Shown: positions 1 through 14,945, counted from the first letter of the stretch. The stretch: 64,000 bases of DNA from Cliona cf. orientalis (GCA_963930775.1 OZ005704.1:1426001-1490000); one strand, 5' to 3'. Numbers and translations are program-made. Notes: generated by a model not told the origin, from the letters alone.

Positions 1-90
1 AAACTGGTGTCTAAAATTTAATAATAATTGGTTTCACATTAACAAGTTTGTGCTGCATCACTATATGATTTTATGCATGGATGAACTCAC

Positions 91-283
91 TCTGAGCAAC
101 TGAATATTGTTGTTCCACCCCTTTTGCTACTGGGTGGTTGAATATCTGGGCGATTTTTCCTGTTGCTTCGTGATTTTTACATGGATTCCAGTAAATTTGT
201 ACTATTCTGATCGTCCAGAGACCAGCAGAAGTGAGCAGGAACATTAGCGTTAGCCTTTTGAGCAGCTTGTGTCGTTGATACAT
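91..283 (-). CDS. First exon of an unidentified type II membrane-like protein (partial)
   Basis: I do not recognise this gene. An ATG at 281-283 has an in-frame TAG upstream, so it is a credible start. About 64 residues follow, with one hydrophobic segment near residues 10-29 after a basic start (YQRHKLLKRLT), as in a signal anchor. The exon ends at a good donor (gtgagt, read on the minus strand at 85-90), so the rest of the gene lies off the left edge. A perfect NRF-1-like palindrome (345-356) sits about 60 bp upstream of the ATG, as in other promoters here. Golgi enzymes often start this way, but nothing catalytic is visible, so no function is assigned. Confidence 0.4.
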
Positions 284-344
284 CGCTGTGCTTTGGACTA
301 GCTAGACGCCCCCTTCTAATTCTCCGCGCGGGAACACGTGTATT

Positions 345-356
345 TGCGCATGCGCA
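345..356. promoter_or_regulatory. NRF-1-like palindrome (TGCGCATGCGCA)
   Basis: A perfect 12-bp palindrome matching the NRF-1 consensus lies about 62 bp upstream of the ATG at 283 on the minus strand. The same motif recurs upstream of ADPGK, the 7TM receptor and the PPP1R36/ASPG pair in this window. Its role as a promoter element is inferred. Confidence 0.45.
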
Positions 357-401
357 GCACGAAACAGCCTTGCACCCATGGCCCATAACCAAAAATGATC
401 A

Positions 402-806
402 TTACCATAGATAATCTATGTCATTACAGATACCAATATTTGACTTAAGAATTTCTAGCACTTTACTAACATCTTTACTACAGTCTGCTAGCCTTACTCT
501 CTTTTCTCTAGATCTATATCCATGATCAATACTGAGTGAACTCTTTCTTACATGTATACCCACAATATCAGCCAAAGCTCGTACCAGTTCATTGTTTGCT
601 TCACTCTCCTGCATGCACTGGTGCTACAATTTGAACAGAAATTGGACTATCAGATATATCTGTGATACAACTGTCTGGCACCAGGTTGGTATAGAAATAT
701 CACCATCTTTTGCCCATTTGCATATGCAAGATAATAGCATGCTGTTTGCTTCGAAGAATAATCATGGTTTCTGGCTCCAGTTTTGTGATTTTGATGTCTT
801 AGGCAT
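402..806 (-). pseudogene. Decayed UPF0235 / C15orf40-like gene
   Basis: Read on the minus strand, the segment carries family landmarks in order: a start resembling human C15orf40 (MPKTSKSQ), DGDISI, QPGARQ, ITDISDSPISVQIVAP, then SEANNELVRAL and SREKRVRL before a stop at 402-404. This follows the UPF0235 pattern (KPGAKQ...T...VAIAAP...GEANAEL...KGSRSREK). The pieces lie in different frames: there are apparent frame changes between DGDISI and QPGARQ, before ITDIS, and near 611 before SEANN. No introns separate them, so a processed or otherwise decayed copy is likely. A poor local assembly is the alternative. Family assignment rests on recall of the human protein. No poly-A tail or target-site duplication was found. 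Confidence 0.55.
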
Positions 807-849
807 TGCTCTCACCACTAATAAAGGAAGTTCTTGTCTCTGGAGGTAA

Positions 850-1147
850 TCTTGAACGCATGTGATAGAGACAAATACCTTGGACCTTCAAGAGGAAGGA
901 GGGGACGAGTTGATTGATTCTTCTGTCCCTTTTTTTTCAGTGATTCATCAAATTCCTTTTCAATCCCTGACACATTGACAACATTAGAACTATAGCATAC
1001 CCCAATAGTGTGGGCATGGGAGGGGATTAAAAAAAATTTGCAGGGCTGGTAAAATTCGTGATGTCACATCAATTAGTGGTGGGTTGGTACAAGTACAATA
1101 TTCACATCCTGTGCATACTAGATCTAGTAGTGTTGAGGGAGCGATCG
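850..1147. other. Upstream region of ADSS
   Basis: About 300 bp between the UPF0235-like fragment and the ADSS start. It includes a short T-run near 930. No gene, TATA box or NRF-1-like motif is apparent. Confidence 0.3.
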
Positions 1148-2490
1148 ATGGCGGAGCTGAAGAGCGGTATAACGGTGGTGCTGGGAGGCCAGTGGGGGGA
1201 CGAGGGCAAGGGGAAGCTAGTCGACATACTCGCACAGGAGGCGGACGTCGTGGCAAGGTGTCAGGTACGCCAATCATACACGTGTCTCGCCAAGCTGCCA
1301 TGTCAGATTTTGTAGAAACTGTAGGATATATATTCGGACCCTCCCACTTATCAGTGAGAGGTGCTAGTTTTAAATCTATCCTGTCGTTTATGCTATATTT
1401 ATACGTACAGGGAGGAAACAATGCAGGGCATACTGTCAAAGTGGGATCACAGGCTTACGATTTTCATCTTCTGCCTAGGTATGTATGCTATAATAGCTGG
1501 CATGTACACAATAATAAATTTGTTTTTTTTTTTTCTGTCCACATGTACACAGTGGCATCATTCAACCAACCTGCAAGTCAGTCATAGGTGAGTGAAAAGG
1601 CTACTGGTCATGTAGTCTCATACCCTTAGGGTTCAAAGGTTGTAGATGTATTAGTGGAGGGTGTGTCATAGGTGTGAATAACATTGCTAGCTGTGATAGT
1701 GCCACTGTGGTGTGTGAAAGAGAGGGAGGGATGGAACAGCATGAATAAAGTGTAGAGTGATAACAAGACTGAGTGAACTACATTTTGACAGTTGTACATG
1801 TAACCAAGCTTTGAGTCCATCGCAACTGAGCCTTTTGCTGGCCTTTTTTGTGTCTTCCACCATTCACCACTGCTTTGATAAGATGGCCAGTCATTACATT
1901 TTGCATGTAACCCTATGCCCTATATCCAGCTCATTCACAGTTTGAAACTGTACTGTACTATTGTGCACCTGTAGGCAATGGGGTTGTCATTCACTTGCCC
2001 GGGCTTTTTGATGAGATTCGTAAGAACGAGGCCAAAGGTCTCACTGGCTGGCAGGACAGACTCCTCATCTCAAGCAGAGCACATCTAGGTTCGTGAATAT
2101 GTGTTTGAGTGAATGCATTCATGTATGTATGTATGTGTATGTGTATATTATGTGTGTGAATGTGTATGTTCATGCGTAATGCTACGAATAATATTGCCAG
2201 TATTGTGAAATCCAAAACACTCGGTAGATTTCAATATTTTAATTTTCACTAATAACCTAAAAACTCACTATTATCGATGTACAGTACTGGATCTTCATCA
2301 GGAAATAGATGGTTTATTGGAACAGGAGAAAGCTAAGACAAAATCCAGCCTCGGCACAACCAAGAAGGGGATCGGTCCAACATACGAGGCGAAGTGTGGC
2401 CGGACTGGAATTAGAGTCTGTGACCTCTATGTCAGTCCAGAGAGCTTGAGGGAAAAGTGAGTAGGAGGGAGGGAGAGGAGAGAGAGAGAG

Positions 2491-2535
<45 letters not shown>

Positions 2536-5215
2536 TGCATGTTGTGTATGAAATGATACTTTGTACTCATATGCTTGAGTGGTACTTCTGTAATCTGATG
2601 TGTTCATCTTATTATATTATAGGTTATGTGCACTAGTTGAAGGATACCAAAAAAGGTACACATGCAGGGGATTGATAACGTACAGTTCATGCATCTATGT
2701 TCCTACTTTTGATATAATATTATAGCTGGTAGCCTCTGTACATAGTTACTATTATCATTATCTGTTGTTACTCCTTCACTCACATTGCATATGCACACAA
2801 CACTCATGATCACTCACTCCTGCACACACAATTTAATAGATTTTCTACACTCCAAGTGAACATTGATGCAGAGCTGAAAACACTTTTAGAGTTCAGAGAG
2901 CAGATTAGGCCGATGGTCTGTGATACGGTCTACTTCATGAACAAAGCCATCCAAGATAAGAAGAAGATCATTGTTGAGGGAGCCAATGCCACCATGTTGG
3001 ATATTGATTTTGGTACTAAACTATTGTTTTTTTTCAGTACATCTGTTTTTTTCTGAGCCCTGAGTAAGGATGATAGTTCAATATAATATGCAATGTAAAC
3101 GGAGGCCTTCACATTCAGTGTTGATAGCAGCCCAACTGTACTATGTCTGTCAGTTGTATGCCTGTGGCAATGATTTCCTGCTAATTCTGACCTACTTAGT
3201 GAGCTACATGCAAAACATGGAGGATGTACCAAGTTTTACGGAAATTTTTATAGTCAACGATTTCCCCATCTAGTATTACCAAAGTGTGCATAGAGAATAG
3301 TACTTAAATATGTCAGACTGCCCCCTTCAGAAGAACCTGTAATTGATGATCCCGTATTAATCCCTCATTGGAGCTGTTGGTTGATGATTATAATGATATG
3401 CAGTGAATCCATGTTCACTGTATGCATGTTCTTTCTCTTTCAATGCTCAGGGACGTATCCTTTTGTGACGTCATCCAACTGCAGCGCTGGTGGTGTGTGC
3501 ACGGGGCTGGGGATTCCCCCAAGAGAAGTCAAGACTGTCTATGGTGTTGTTAAAGCATACACCACTCGAGTCGGAGCTGGAGAGTTCCCAACTGAACTGA
3601 AAAATGTACAGTGATGTCGATCTTTCTCTCTCTTCCTGTTCTCTCTCTCTCTCACTCTCTCTCTCTCTCTCTCTGCTCTCTCTCCCTCTCCTTTTCTCTT
3701 TCTCTTCTTTATCTCCTTTCTCCTTCTCTCTCCCATCTCACTCCTCTCTCCCTCACTCATATCCCTATTCCTCTACATACATGTACAGGAGCTTGGTGAT
3801 AAGATGCGTAGCCTTGGTCATGAGTATGGTGTGACGACGGGCAGGCCTCGGCGGTGTGGCTGGCTCGACACTGTCGTCGTCAAGTACACAGCCATGATCA
3901 ATGGATTTACAAGGTACCTTTGTACATTCAATGTATAAAGGTGATTTACATGTTATATTATTTTTTGAGTCCCATTGTGATGCATCAATGTCAACAGTCC
4001 ACTTCAATATTATTGTTGCCATCGTTTATGTGTCTATTGTTGTCATATTATTGTATGTTCTTTTCATTATGTCTGTTCAGTATCTGTTTGACGAAGCTGG
4101 ACATCCTTGACACTTTTGATGAGATCAAGATTGGTGTGGCGTACAAGCTGGATGGGAAGGTCCTCGACTCAGTGCCAGGTCAGCAAAACCAACAACGCTA
4201 TGATATGTAGCCACATAGATCATTCACTACACTACCTTCCCCTCTAACCTGTAACCTGTGCAATATTATAATGTCACATGCTGATTCAGCACGCAATATT
4301 GAAAATCTGGGGGTAATAGTTGTAATTACATATCTGTACACATGAAAGTTCTTAGCTTAACAAGGATGGGCACACACACTCTCATCACCCCATCTACATC
4401 CTAAAGCTAGCTGGAAGAGAAAAAATCCGGGCAGCCACCGGGAATCGAACCCAGGGCCACTGGCTTGAGCCACCAGCGCTCTACCACTGAGCTACGACCA
4501 CCCTTAGGCACCCGAACTCCCCCCTTCCAGCTTTAAGGGCGAAAGTCAACCCTATACCCAAACTACGTTCACGGAGTCTGCCGGGATAATTAAATCACCA
4601 AAGCACAGAGCCCCAACAATAGTAATTACATGAAAGTTCTTAGCTTAACAAGGATGGGCACACACACTCTCATCACCCCATGTATAACTAGCTTCATCCC
4701 CAGGTACTGTAGGTTTTCAATATTGCATGCTAAAATTAACGAGCATGCAACATTGAAAAAGCTGCTATATAATAATATGGACATGTATAACTCCTTATTC
4801 TTCATAAGTCTAGGCTATGCTTTACTATTACTATGTTCAGCTGAGCAGTCAGAGCTGGGTCGTGTTGAGGTGGAGTACCTGACCATGCCAGGCTGGAAGA
4901 CCTCCATTGCTCACTCCAAGTCTATCTCTGACCTTCCTCCAAATGCCAAGGCCTATGTGGAGAAGATATGGGAGCTCACAGGAATTCCAGGTGAGCTATA
5001 TAAATTATGCAAAGAATGTACCCTTTTGTAATTGATAGCCTATTAATAATTATTAGGTGTGTAATAATTGATTATCTATCCCTCTCTCTCTCACTCCCTC
5101 TTCCCCATCTCTCTAACTCTCTCTTTCTCCCCCCCCCCCCCCCCCCCCCCATATACACACAGTCCAGTGGATAGGTACTGGTCCTGCTAGGGACGATATG
5201 ATACTTCTTTTCTGA
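1148..5215 (+). CDS. ADSS: Adenylosuccinate synthetase
   Basis: This enzyme joins IMP and aspartate, using GTP, in the first committed step from IMP to AMP. It is cytosolic. Twelve exons were read: 1148-1264, 1411-1478, 1553-1587, 1975-2088, 2285-2456, 2623-2655, 2840-3012, 3451-3605, 3789-3913, 4081-4178, 4841-4990 and 5163-5215. They sum to 1293 nt (430 aa), the usual family length. Landmarks are [11 protein letters not shown] (catalytic Asp about residue 18), [70 protein letters not shown] and a C-terminal [15 protein letters not shown]. The start was chosen because [23 protein letters not shown] follows directly. Human ADSS2 has a longer N-terminus. Intron 10 carries a tRNA-like insertion; introns 5 and 8 contain AG or CT tracts. 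Very secure. Confidence 0.96.
2471..2533. repeat. (AG)n microsatellite in ADSS intron 5
   Basis: A nearly pure AG run starts about 15 bp after the exon 5 donor. Confidence 0.9.
4341..4681. repeat. Insertion flanked by 53-bp direct repeats in ADSS intron 10
   Basis: The 53-bp segment at 4341-4393 (starting catgaaagttcttagc) recurs essentially unchanged at 4629-4681. Between the copies lies 235 bp containing a tRNA-like block. A nonamer (gtaattaca) also precedes both copies. A target-site duplication of this length would be unusual, so a local tandem duplication or an unusual retroposition is equally possible. Confidence 0.8.
4429..4507 (-). other. tRNA-like sequence, probably the head of a SINE
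   Basis: On the minus strand the block has an A box (TAGCTCAGTGG), a matching D stem (GCTC/GAGC), a foldable anticodon arm, a five-base variable loop and a perfect B box (GGTTCGATTCC). The acceptor stem can only be formed with several G-U pairs. The anticodon loop would read CUC but lacks U33. That suggests a tRNA-derived SINE or a decayed tRNA rather than a functional tRNA gene. A T-run follows about 6 bases beyond. Confidence 0.55.
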
Positions 5216-5669
5216 ATATAGCGTAATAATAAAAATATGGCAAGTCGACTGTTGTACAGGAGTGCCTTATAGTATTATCCTTTGCTACTTCTCATCTTAT
5301 CAATTATTCCTTTCTTGATCATTTATTCATGTACACTATATTATACTGTAGGCTATTATAATTATTATTAATTTTGTGGTTTCATTGTACTTTGGACCCA
5401 TCGTTCATACTCGATGTTCAAATCAAGATGCCATGTATATACTTAGTCAGTGTGTTGATTTTGCCATGCAAGTTCAATACTATTATCACATTGAAATTCA
5501 GTACCAGCTCAATCCTGCTATATATAATATTATTATACCGGGGCCTAGAGCTCAGAAGGTTGAACGAGGATGGGTTTTTATGTTAATTTTATAAATTTAC
5601 ATAATATATAGATATAATAATGGGGGCCGAAAACACAGTAGTAATAATTATAAATAACTCCATATTGGG
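5216..5669. other. Convergent 3' intergenic region (ADSS / DMT transporter)
   Basis: A 454-bp AT-rich spacer between two convergent stop codons. It should hold both 3' UTRs. I see no gene or clear repeat. Confidence 0.5.
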
Positions 5670-8485
<2,816 letters not shown>

Positions 8486-8639
8486 GAGCGATATGGCAGT
8501 TTGGGGTGAGGTGATGCGATCGCGAGTCTCCACCCATATCCGGATCCCAGCTAGAGCGCGCCCCGCAACGCCAAGCGGCTTTTAATTTAACCCTTTATCC
8601 ACTGTATTTAAAAATCCATGGTTCTGCTTGACACCAAAG
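8486..8639. promoter_or_regulatory. Bidirectional promoter region, DMT transporter / golgin-84
   Basis: 154 bp separates the two divergent start codons. The interval is locally GC-rich (8548-8578), unlike the AT-rich surroundings. No TATA box or NRF-1 palindrome is apparent. Confidence 0.5.
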
Positions 8640-11423
8640 ATGTCGTCCTGGTTTTCAGAGCTAGCTGGTAAAGCAGAGGCGTTTCTGGATCGTGTGGATC
8701 AAGCAACCGCCTCCACTCTCCAGGATGCTGGAATCGTGAAGAACACACCGCGATCCAACCCTCCTCCTGCTCACGCTAGATCTTCCCTCTCCTCCTCAAC
8801 AAATGACCCATCAGCTCTCACTGGCACAGCTGTAGCTCAGTCCCTGTCCTATGAACCTACGGCTGCTGCTGCTGCGCGTCGCTCTTCGACTGAGAAGAGT
8901 CAAGGAGCCACAGTGGCTCAGATTCTAGTCGGGAGTGCGTCTGAGTCTCCACTTCTTTCGAAGTCGAAAACTGGTCGTCCCCTTTCATCAACTCTGAGCA
9001 GTACGGCTAGTAGTGACCACTCCAGGAAGGACCCCTCCACTACTTCCGTAGACTCTGGCATGAAAAGAACAACATCTGTGCCCTCAATCAGTAGTAAGAC
9101 TGGGCTAAAAAGCAGGGGAGTGGTGGAGGGGGGTAGTGATGATATGCTGTTTGAATTTTTGAACACACCTAGTTCCAAGATACGAACGGCTAAGACGCTT
9201 AGATCAACACCGAAGATCAAGCCAAGTTCAGCAGCTTCTTCGAATTTCGACCAACAACAGTTGTCTAGTTTACCAGGTCCACTGTTGTCTCCAGTCAAAG
9301 CACAGCCGTCAGTGACATTAGAGACAGGAAATGAAGGGGCTAGATCACAGTGGGACATTGGTGAAGTTGTGACAAAAAAAGACGCTTCTCAAGAAGAAAT
9401 TTCTGGCAAAGGGAAAGGTGAAACCGATAGTGCTGCTGCTACTACTGGGGCAAAGCCAGAAGAGATGGATGGCACTACTGAAGCGAGAGTGTCTCCTTCA
9501 AGTCTGCGGAGTGAGAGCAAAGACACGGAGACACTTAAATCTGAAAAATCAGAAGAGCAGCTATCTTCCGATATTTCAGAATCACAGCCCATTCCCTCAG
9601 ATGATCGCAGTGGTGGGTCAAGTCAGCCACAGAAGAACAACACTGATCAAGCGTTGTTAGTTGAGATAGACTCATTACGTCATAAAGTATCCAATCTTGA
9701 GCTCGAAAACAAGCTTCTTAAACGTGAAATTGGCTCCCTAAATGATGAAATGGGAACATTGATAACCAGACTGAACGAATCTAGCGACAGTACCTCACAC
9801 TATGAAAGGGAGATCCAATCCCTGAGAGAACAGGTATCCCAATCGGATCATGTGATCCGACAATTGAGGTCACATGACGACGACCTACAAGCCCTTCTGG
9901 AGGCGAGGGACCAGCAGATTGGCGTGCTGAGAGCGCAGCTGACCGAGGGAGACAAAACGGCTGAGCAGCTGAGGATCCACGTGTCAGCAGCACAGAGAGA
10001 AAAAGAACAGTAAGTGGTTAGAAATACTGTGAAGGATTTATGCTCTACCACATTAAGGTGTTTGCATAACATAATTTGAAATTTGTGCATATCTAATATG
10101 CTACATAATTATATTAAGCTATACATAAATGTATGTATGTATGTTTAATGTCTTAGAGGATAGGACTTTGACATTAATTTTGTTGGTTTTTTTTCCTCCA
10201 GGCTACTCCAGGATGCCAATTTGAGCAGTGACGCCCAAAATCAAGCTCTAGAGTCGCTCAAGAGCAAACTGACCCAGACAGAGGCACTACTCCGTGAAGA
10301 GAGAGAGCAGAAGGAGAGTGGGAGGTGGGAGTCGGCCCAGAGGGAGAGCCAGCTGGAAGCGGAGAAGATGCAACTGTCAGAAGCTTTAGCTAGCCAGCAG
10401 AAACAGCTTGGATTTCAGCAGATGAAGATGGCCGAGTGTCAGGCGTCACTGAGGAATGCCCAGAACGAGGGTCAGGCTGTCAGGAAGGAGTATGAGGAGT
10501 ACAAGCAGAGGGCAGCTGGGATTCTACAGGTCAATGGCCAAGAATGGTTTATGAGGGGATATGTTTGGGTGGGGGGAGGGGGGGGCAGCTTTAAGTAACT
10601 AAAGATTAGAGGATCAACGCTACATTATACATCTAAATTATTTCCCTAGGCTCATTCAGAGGGACCCTTATGAGCTTATGTAATGACTTTGTTTCTTGGT
10701 GATCATTGAAGTGTTTGAATGAACAGTGTGTGGGGGGTCTCCTTTATAATCCAATAAATATTGTAGTCATGCACTGCTTTCCCCTAGGCTAAGGAGAAGC
10801 TTATCTCCAGCCTTCAGAGTGGAGGAGGAGGGACAGCAGTTAGTGCTGTTAGTGAGGCCCAGCTCGAGGAGGTGAGGTTGGAGAGGGACCATGTTCAGGC
10901 TCAACTCCACTCCGCTCAGCAACAGATAGAGTCTTGCAGAACTGCCATGCAGGTACATAGATACATAAATGTATACTTGACCCTACCAGATGATTTGATT
11001 AGCTTTGGTAATGATATGATCGTGTACTGAAGTATATCATGTAGTAATATTTCTAGAAAGAAGAAGCGTATAAGATGCCAGCCCATGAGTATAGGTACTA
11101 CCATATTAAGCCAGTATTTCCCTGCCCAATTATGTTTATTTTGGCTAAGCTATCAAATTAGTTTGTAAAGCCAAGTACGTATATTTTAACAGTCATCTTA
11201 ATAATGAATACTTAGGAAATGGAAGATCGTTACCATGGTGAGGTGGACAGCCTCTCAGAACAGCTGCGAGTGTGTGAGAGTGTTCTAGAGGAGGAGAAGA
11301 GGCAGCACACGACCGCCAAGCAGGAGGTGGCCCGGCTGAACCAAGAGCTGGAGGTGAGCAGGGACGACTGGCACCAGGAGAAGGCTACAATGCTCGAACA
11401 GATCAAGGTTAGTGAGTCCATGC

Positions 11424-11463
<40 letters not shown>

Positions 11464-12432
11464 GTATTATAATTTTATTGTACATGTGCAGGAGAAAGAT
11501 GCTGAGCTGGCATCTCTGAAGGCCAAGCTTCTCTCTTCCTCCCCGGACAAGGCTGAGCTCGAGTCACGGCTGAGGGAGCTGACAGAGAGCCTCATACAGA
11601 AGCAGACCACTCTTGAGACACTCAACTCAGAGAGACACTCACTCAACCTTCAGATGCAGAGAATGCAGGTACTATAATAATATTCATAGCTGAAGATTTT
11701 CATCAGATAAAATAATTTAATTTTTCACCAATGTAGTAAATAATATAATTCAGTATGCACGATTTTGTACATATATATTCTGTGTAACCATTAGCACTGG
11801 ATAAAAAATTGTGGATAAAATGATAGCTAATGAAAGGATTGGTATTGTTATGCCATATCATCTAGGTTCAGTTGAGTGATGCCCAGAGACTGCAGGCTCA
11901 TAAATCAGAAACAGCTGTGGTGATGAACGGCATTGAACCATCCTCCAACGACAGTGAGTGTTGACCTGTTAAAAATAATTAATTTCTGCAAACCTGATTC
12001 ATCATTATCTTTTATTGCTGCTTTAGCATCTCGCATTCGACCAATCAGCTCTGTTCTTTCGTCACTGGATGATGCACCCACAGAGAGTCGCTTACACAAT
12101 GTCAAGAGAGCAGTCAACACAGTAGATAGATTCAGGTAGGGAGCATTGTCATAATAATAGGTATTATTGTTATAGTTTAGCCTTTCATTTGGTGATATAT
12201 ACATGACATTGTAAAATTGTTTCATTACTCAGTATTCGCCTTGGTGTGTTTCTGCGACGCTACCCCCACGCAAGGCTCTTTGCTCTCGTTTATGTTGTGA
12301 GTTACACTCTCAGAAGTGTTCAGTTGCCGTGATTTACTATTAATTTTGATGTATCCTGCACAGGTACTTCTTCACATCTGGGTGATGATAGTGTTGCTCA
12401 CATACACACCTGAGGTTCATGGTCCAGAATAG
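8640..12432 (+). CDS. GOLGA5: Golgin-84 homologue
   Basis: A tail-anchored Golgi coiled-coil tether involved in intra-Golgi transport and ribbon structure. Nine exons: 8640-10009, 10202-10529, 10788-10952, 11216-11407, 11492-11668, 11866-11953, 12027-12135, 12233-12296 and 12364-12432, giving 2562 nt (853 aa). The N-terminus MSSWFSELAGKAEAFLDRVDQ matches vertebrate MSWFVDLAGKAEDLLNRVDQ, which fixes the start at 8640. Residues 40-330 are Ser-rich and low complexity, with an acidic DDMLFEFLNT motif that is also conserved. Residues 340-700 form the coiled coil. The C-terminus carries VDRFSIRLGVFLRRYPHARL followed by the transmembrane anchor (VLLHIWVMIVLLTY) and TPEVHGPE, again family-typical. 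An (AG)n tract follows the exon 4 donor. Secure orthologue, slightly longer than human GOLGA5 (731 aa). Confidence 0.94.
11427..11460. repeat. (AG)n microsatellite in golgin-84 intron 4
   Basis: A pure AG run of about 17 units, 20 bp after the exon 4 donor and about 30 bp before the next acceptor. Confidence 0.9.
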
Positions 12433-12548
12433 TGATTTTTAACAGTATAGTATAATAGCATAAATCAACAGGTTCCCTTTCAAGCTGAGCTCGTTGTGGA
12501 TTTCTGTATCATCCCATGACGATCTTTACCATTATTAATTTTATGTCG

Positions 12549-12560
12549 CTGCGCATGCGT
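12549..12560. promoter_or_regulatory. NRF-1-like site upstream of ADPGK
   Basis: The sequence ctgcgcatgcgt lies about 100 bp upstream of the ADPGK ATG in a 226-bp gap after the golgin-84 stop. It is one mismatch from the perfect palindrome. Confidence 0.4.
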
Positions 12561-12658
12561 GTACGTGTATAATGAGCATGGATACCGGATTTACCGGTAC
12601 GGTACAATAAATTGGGTACAAGTACAAAGGACGTGAAGATTGCCTGGAAATTAATAAG

Positions 12659-14448
12659 ATGGGCAACGGGGTCGAAAAGTGCGTGGTGTCTATCGCCGTG
12701 CTAATCCTTCTCTACCTGCCCTATCAGCGCCAGAATCCGTTCGAGGCCGACCTGGAGCGAGTCCTACACGGCTTGCTCGTCGAAGAAAGCTTTCGAAAGA
12801 TCGATCACCGTCGCCACCGCGTTGCCGTCGGGTTCGGTTCGTGTCTGGACATTTTCGCGGACGGTGTTGATTTACTTGACGAGCTACAAGTGCCATATCC
12901 CGAAATAGCCGCTCACCATGACGTGATATCTTCAGAGGCTACTTTGGCAGAGTCGTTCGCCTACTATTTCAGATATGGAGCAGCTGCTGAGTAAGTGTTC
13001 AATGTGTTTGTGATAATTTCTGTCAACTGCTGTCAATTCTGACAGTTCATTCTGAAGCAAATGTCTCCCTAGTGCATGTCTATCAATTTTGGCACAGCTT
13101 TGGAAGTAAGAAATGGGGGGTATCAATTACTGTAGAGTTGTGAAATTTTAATATCAACACGAACTCTTGAACAGCACTGCAAATTTCAATCACAGATACA
13201 TGTGTACTGCATGGAGACCTAAACCCCATCACAATATATAATACTACATAATTATAGTAGGAATGTCCCTTTCACCCCACTCCATGTGCGTATATTACAA
13301 GTCTATCGATAACCATCATTGTGAACACACACACACATGTTCACACCTGCAGGAGGTTTGTGAGTGATAGAGACTCCTTCGCAAGATGGTGTGAAGTCGC
13401 CAAGCAGCTGAACAATTCCAGAGTGGCCATTGGAGGCAACGCTCCCGTGATGGCTAGACGATTCGCCCTCGAGGGGTGGAGTGTGTTGCTAGGCTCCATA
13501 ATGAAGCAGTCGACCGCGAGAATGATGCCTCGAGGCGTCCAGATTGTGGGGAATATCTCTGAGAGCACGCAAGAAGACACACACCTCGTCTTAGAGTACA
13601 ACCTTGGAGAGGAGTGGGGACCATTTGCGTCGCCAAGAGCCAACCGCTACATTATTCACAGCGATTATTCTAACATGATGATGGAGACTCTACAACCGTT
13701 CTCTAGTCTACTCAAGTCCTTTGATCCTGCTCTTGTTGTTGTAGGTGGCTTACAGATGCTTGATAACTTTCCCTACGAGCCAGAGATTAGAACTAAAAAG
13801 CTACAGGAGTTGGGACATCTGCTCGGAAGCCTCCCACGTGCCACTAAAATTCATTTTGAGATGGCGTCAATTACTGAAGAAAGGTTGATGAGAGAGCTTA
13901 TGGAATATGTGCTACCGTATGCCGACTCGTTGGGAATGAATGAACAGGAACTGGCCAATTTGTGTAGCTTCTTGGAACATGGGAATGTGACCCTTGTCTC
14001 GGACCCATACCCACGAGTGGCCAAGACCCTCGATCAAATCAGAGTCCTCTACAACTACATGCACAAAAAGGACAATCCCTCCCACCGTCCCCTAACCAGG
14101 GTACATGTCCACACTCTAGCTTACCAGGCCATCCTTGTGAGCAGGCACTCCAGTTGGCGAAACATGCACGGTGCCGTAGCCAAGGCCTCTCTCACTGCTC
14201 ACCGGCACGTTTGTGCTACGAAGGAGATTAACACAAAGAGAGCTCGTCTAGTGATGGATGACTCCTTCTCTGTTAGTAGAAAGCCTGGAAGCCACCGCAT
14301 GCCCCTGGTCGACTCGGCCCCCATCATGTGCTGGGGGGAAGACCACGGGAGAATTTGTGTGGCCCCCAATCTTGTGTGTACCCAGGTGATTCAAACGGCA
14401 GGTGGAGGGGATAATATATCAGCCGCTGGACTGGTGCTCCAGCTCTAA
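12659..14448 (+). CDS. ADPGK: ADP-dependent glucokinase
   Basis: It phosphorylates glucose using ADP instead of ATP. Animal homologues are ER-associated. Two exons, 12659-12990 and 13353-14448, join in frame to 1428 nt (475 aa), close to the human length. A hydrophobic N-terminus (VVSIAVLILLYLPY) is consistent with an ER signal or anchor. Family landmarks are RVAVGFGSCLDIFADGVDLL, IGGNAPVMARRFALEG, HLVLEYNLGEEWG, YIIHSDYSN, VVVGGLQML, IHFEMASI, LGMNEQEL and the C-terminal GGGDNISAAGL, where the Asp (about residue 464) is the expected catalytic base. The large second exon holds nearly the whole catalytic domain. It lies head-to-tail with golgin-84 and convergent with the next gene. Confidence 0.95.
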
Positions 14449-14765
14449 GACACTGACAATTATTATTATGATATTGTATAATAGACATAATATTCTACAG
14501 CATCTCATGGTTTTGTGGTATAATATAATATTAGATAATACATTATTATTGGGGCAACATGCACTAATCAGTGCTACGACGGTAGCTCATAGCGCATGCG
14601 CATAAGCATTGAGGTAAGGATCGTCAACGTTGGCCGCGCTATCTAAATGCAGCTCACCAAAAGATGCAGCTCGATCGCATCTAGCCTCGGTTCGCCCCCT
14701 CGATGGTTTACATCAGCAGTAGAAAGGGTTTTTACCATTCGATTGACATACACGTGCACCATGCA

Positions 14766-14945
14766 TGGAACCAGCTGGACCAAAACTATGATTTCCTTAT
14801 GTCGTGCTTACCAAAACATGAGCTTTCCTACACGTTTATCAAAGGATAGGGCAAAATTTTTGCAAATAAATGAAATATATAGATAATTTTGCCCTATCCT
14901 ACATACATAAGATCCATATTTTCGTCTAGTGATATAATAATTATT
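14766..14945. repeat. Dispersed repeat, copy 1
   Basis: This segment, from 'ctggaccaaaactatgattt' to 'gtctagtgat', matches 47366-47555 along its whole length with moderate divergence, including the phrase ttatgtcgtgcttaccaaaa. It has no coding potential of its own. Confidence 0.75.

Noticed and set aside
2314-2607. 97-residue minus-strand frame with Leu-Ser runs
   Set aside because: Antisense shadow of ADSS exon 5 plus an AG tract. No family likeness.
4429-4507. Functional tRNA gene
   Set aside because: The A and B boxes are good, but the anticodon loop lacks U33 and the acceptor stem has several G-U pairs.
8486-8533. Longer N-terminus for the DMT transporter
   Set aside because: The upstream part of the frame has no ATG, so the ATG at 8483-8485 was used.
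8918-9358. 146-residue minus-strand frame
   Set aside because: Antisense of golgin-84 exon 1, whose low-complexity region gives open frames on both strands.
14647-14886. 79-residue frame with a Cys/Thr-rich middle
   Set aside because: It runs into the dispersed repeat at 14766. The related repeat at 47366 is not open in this frame.
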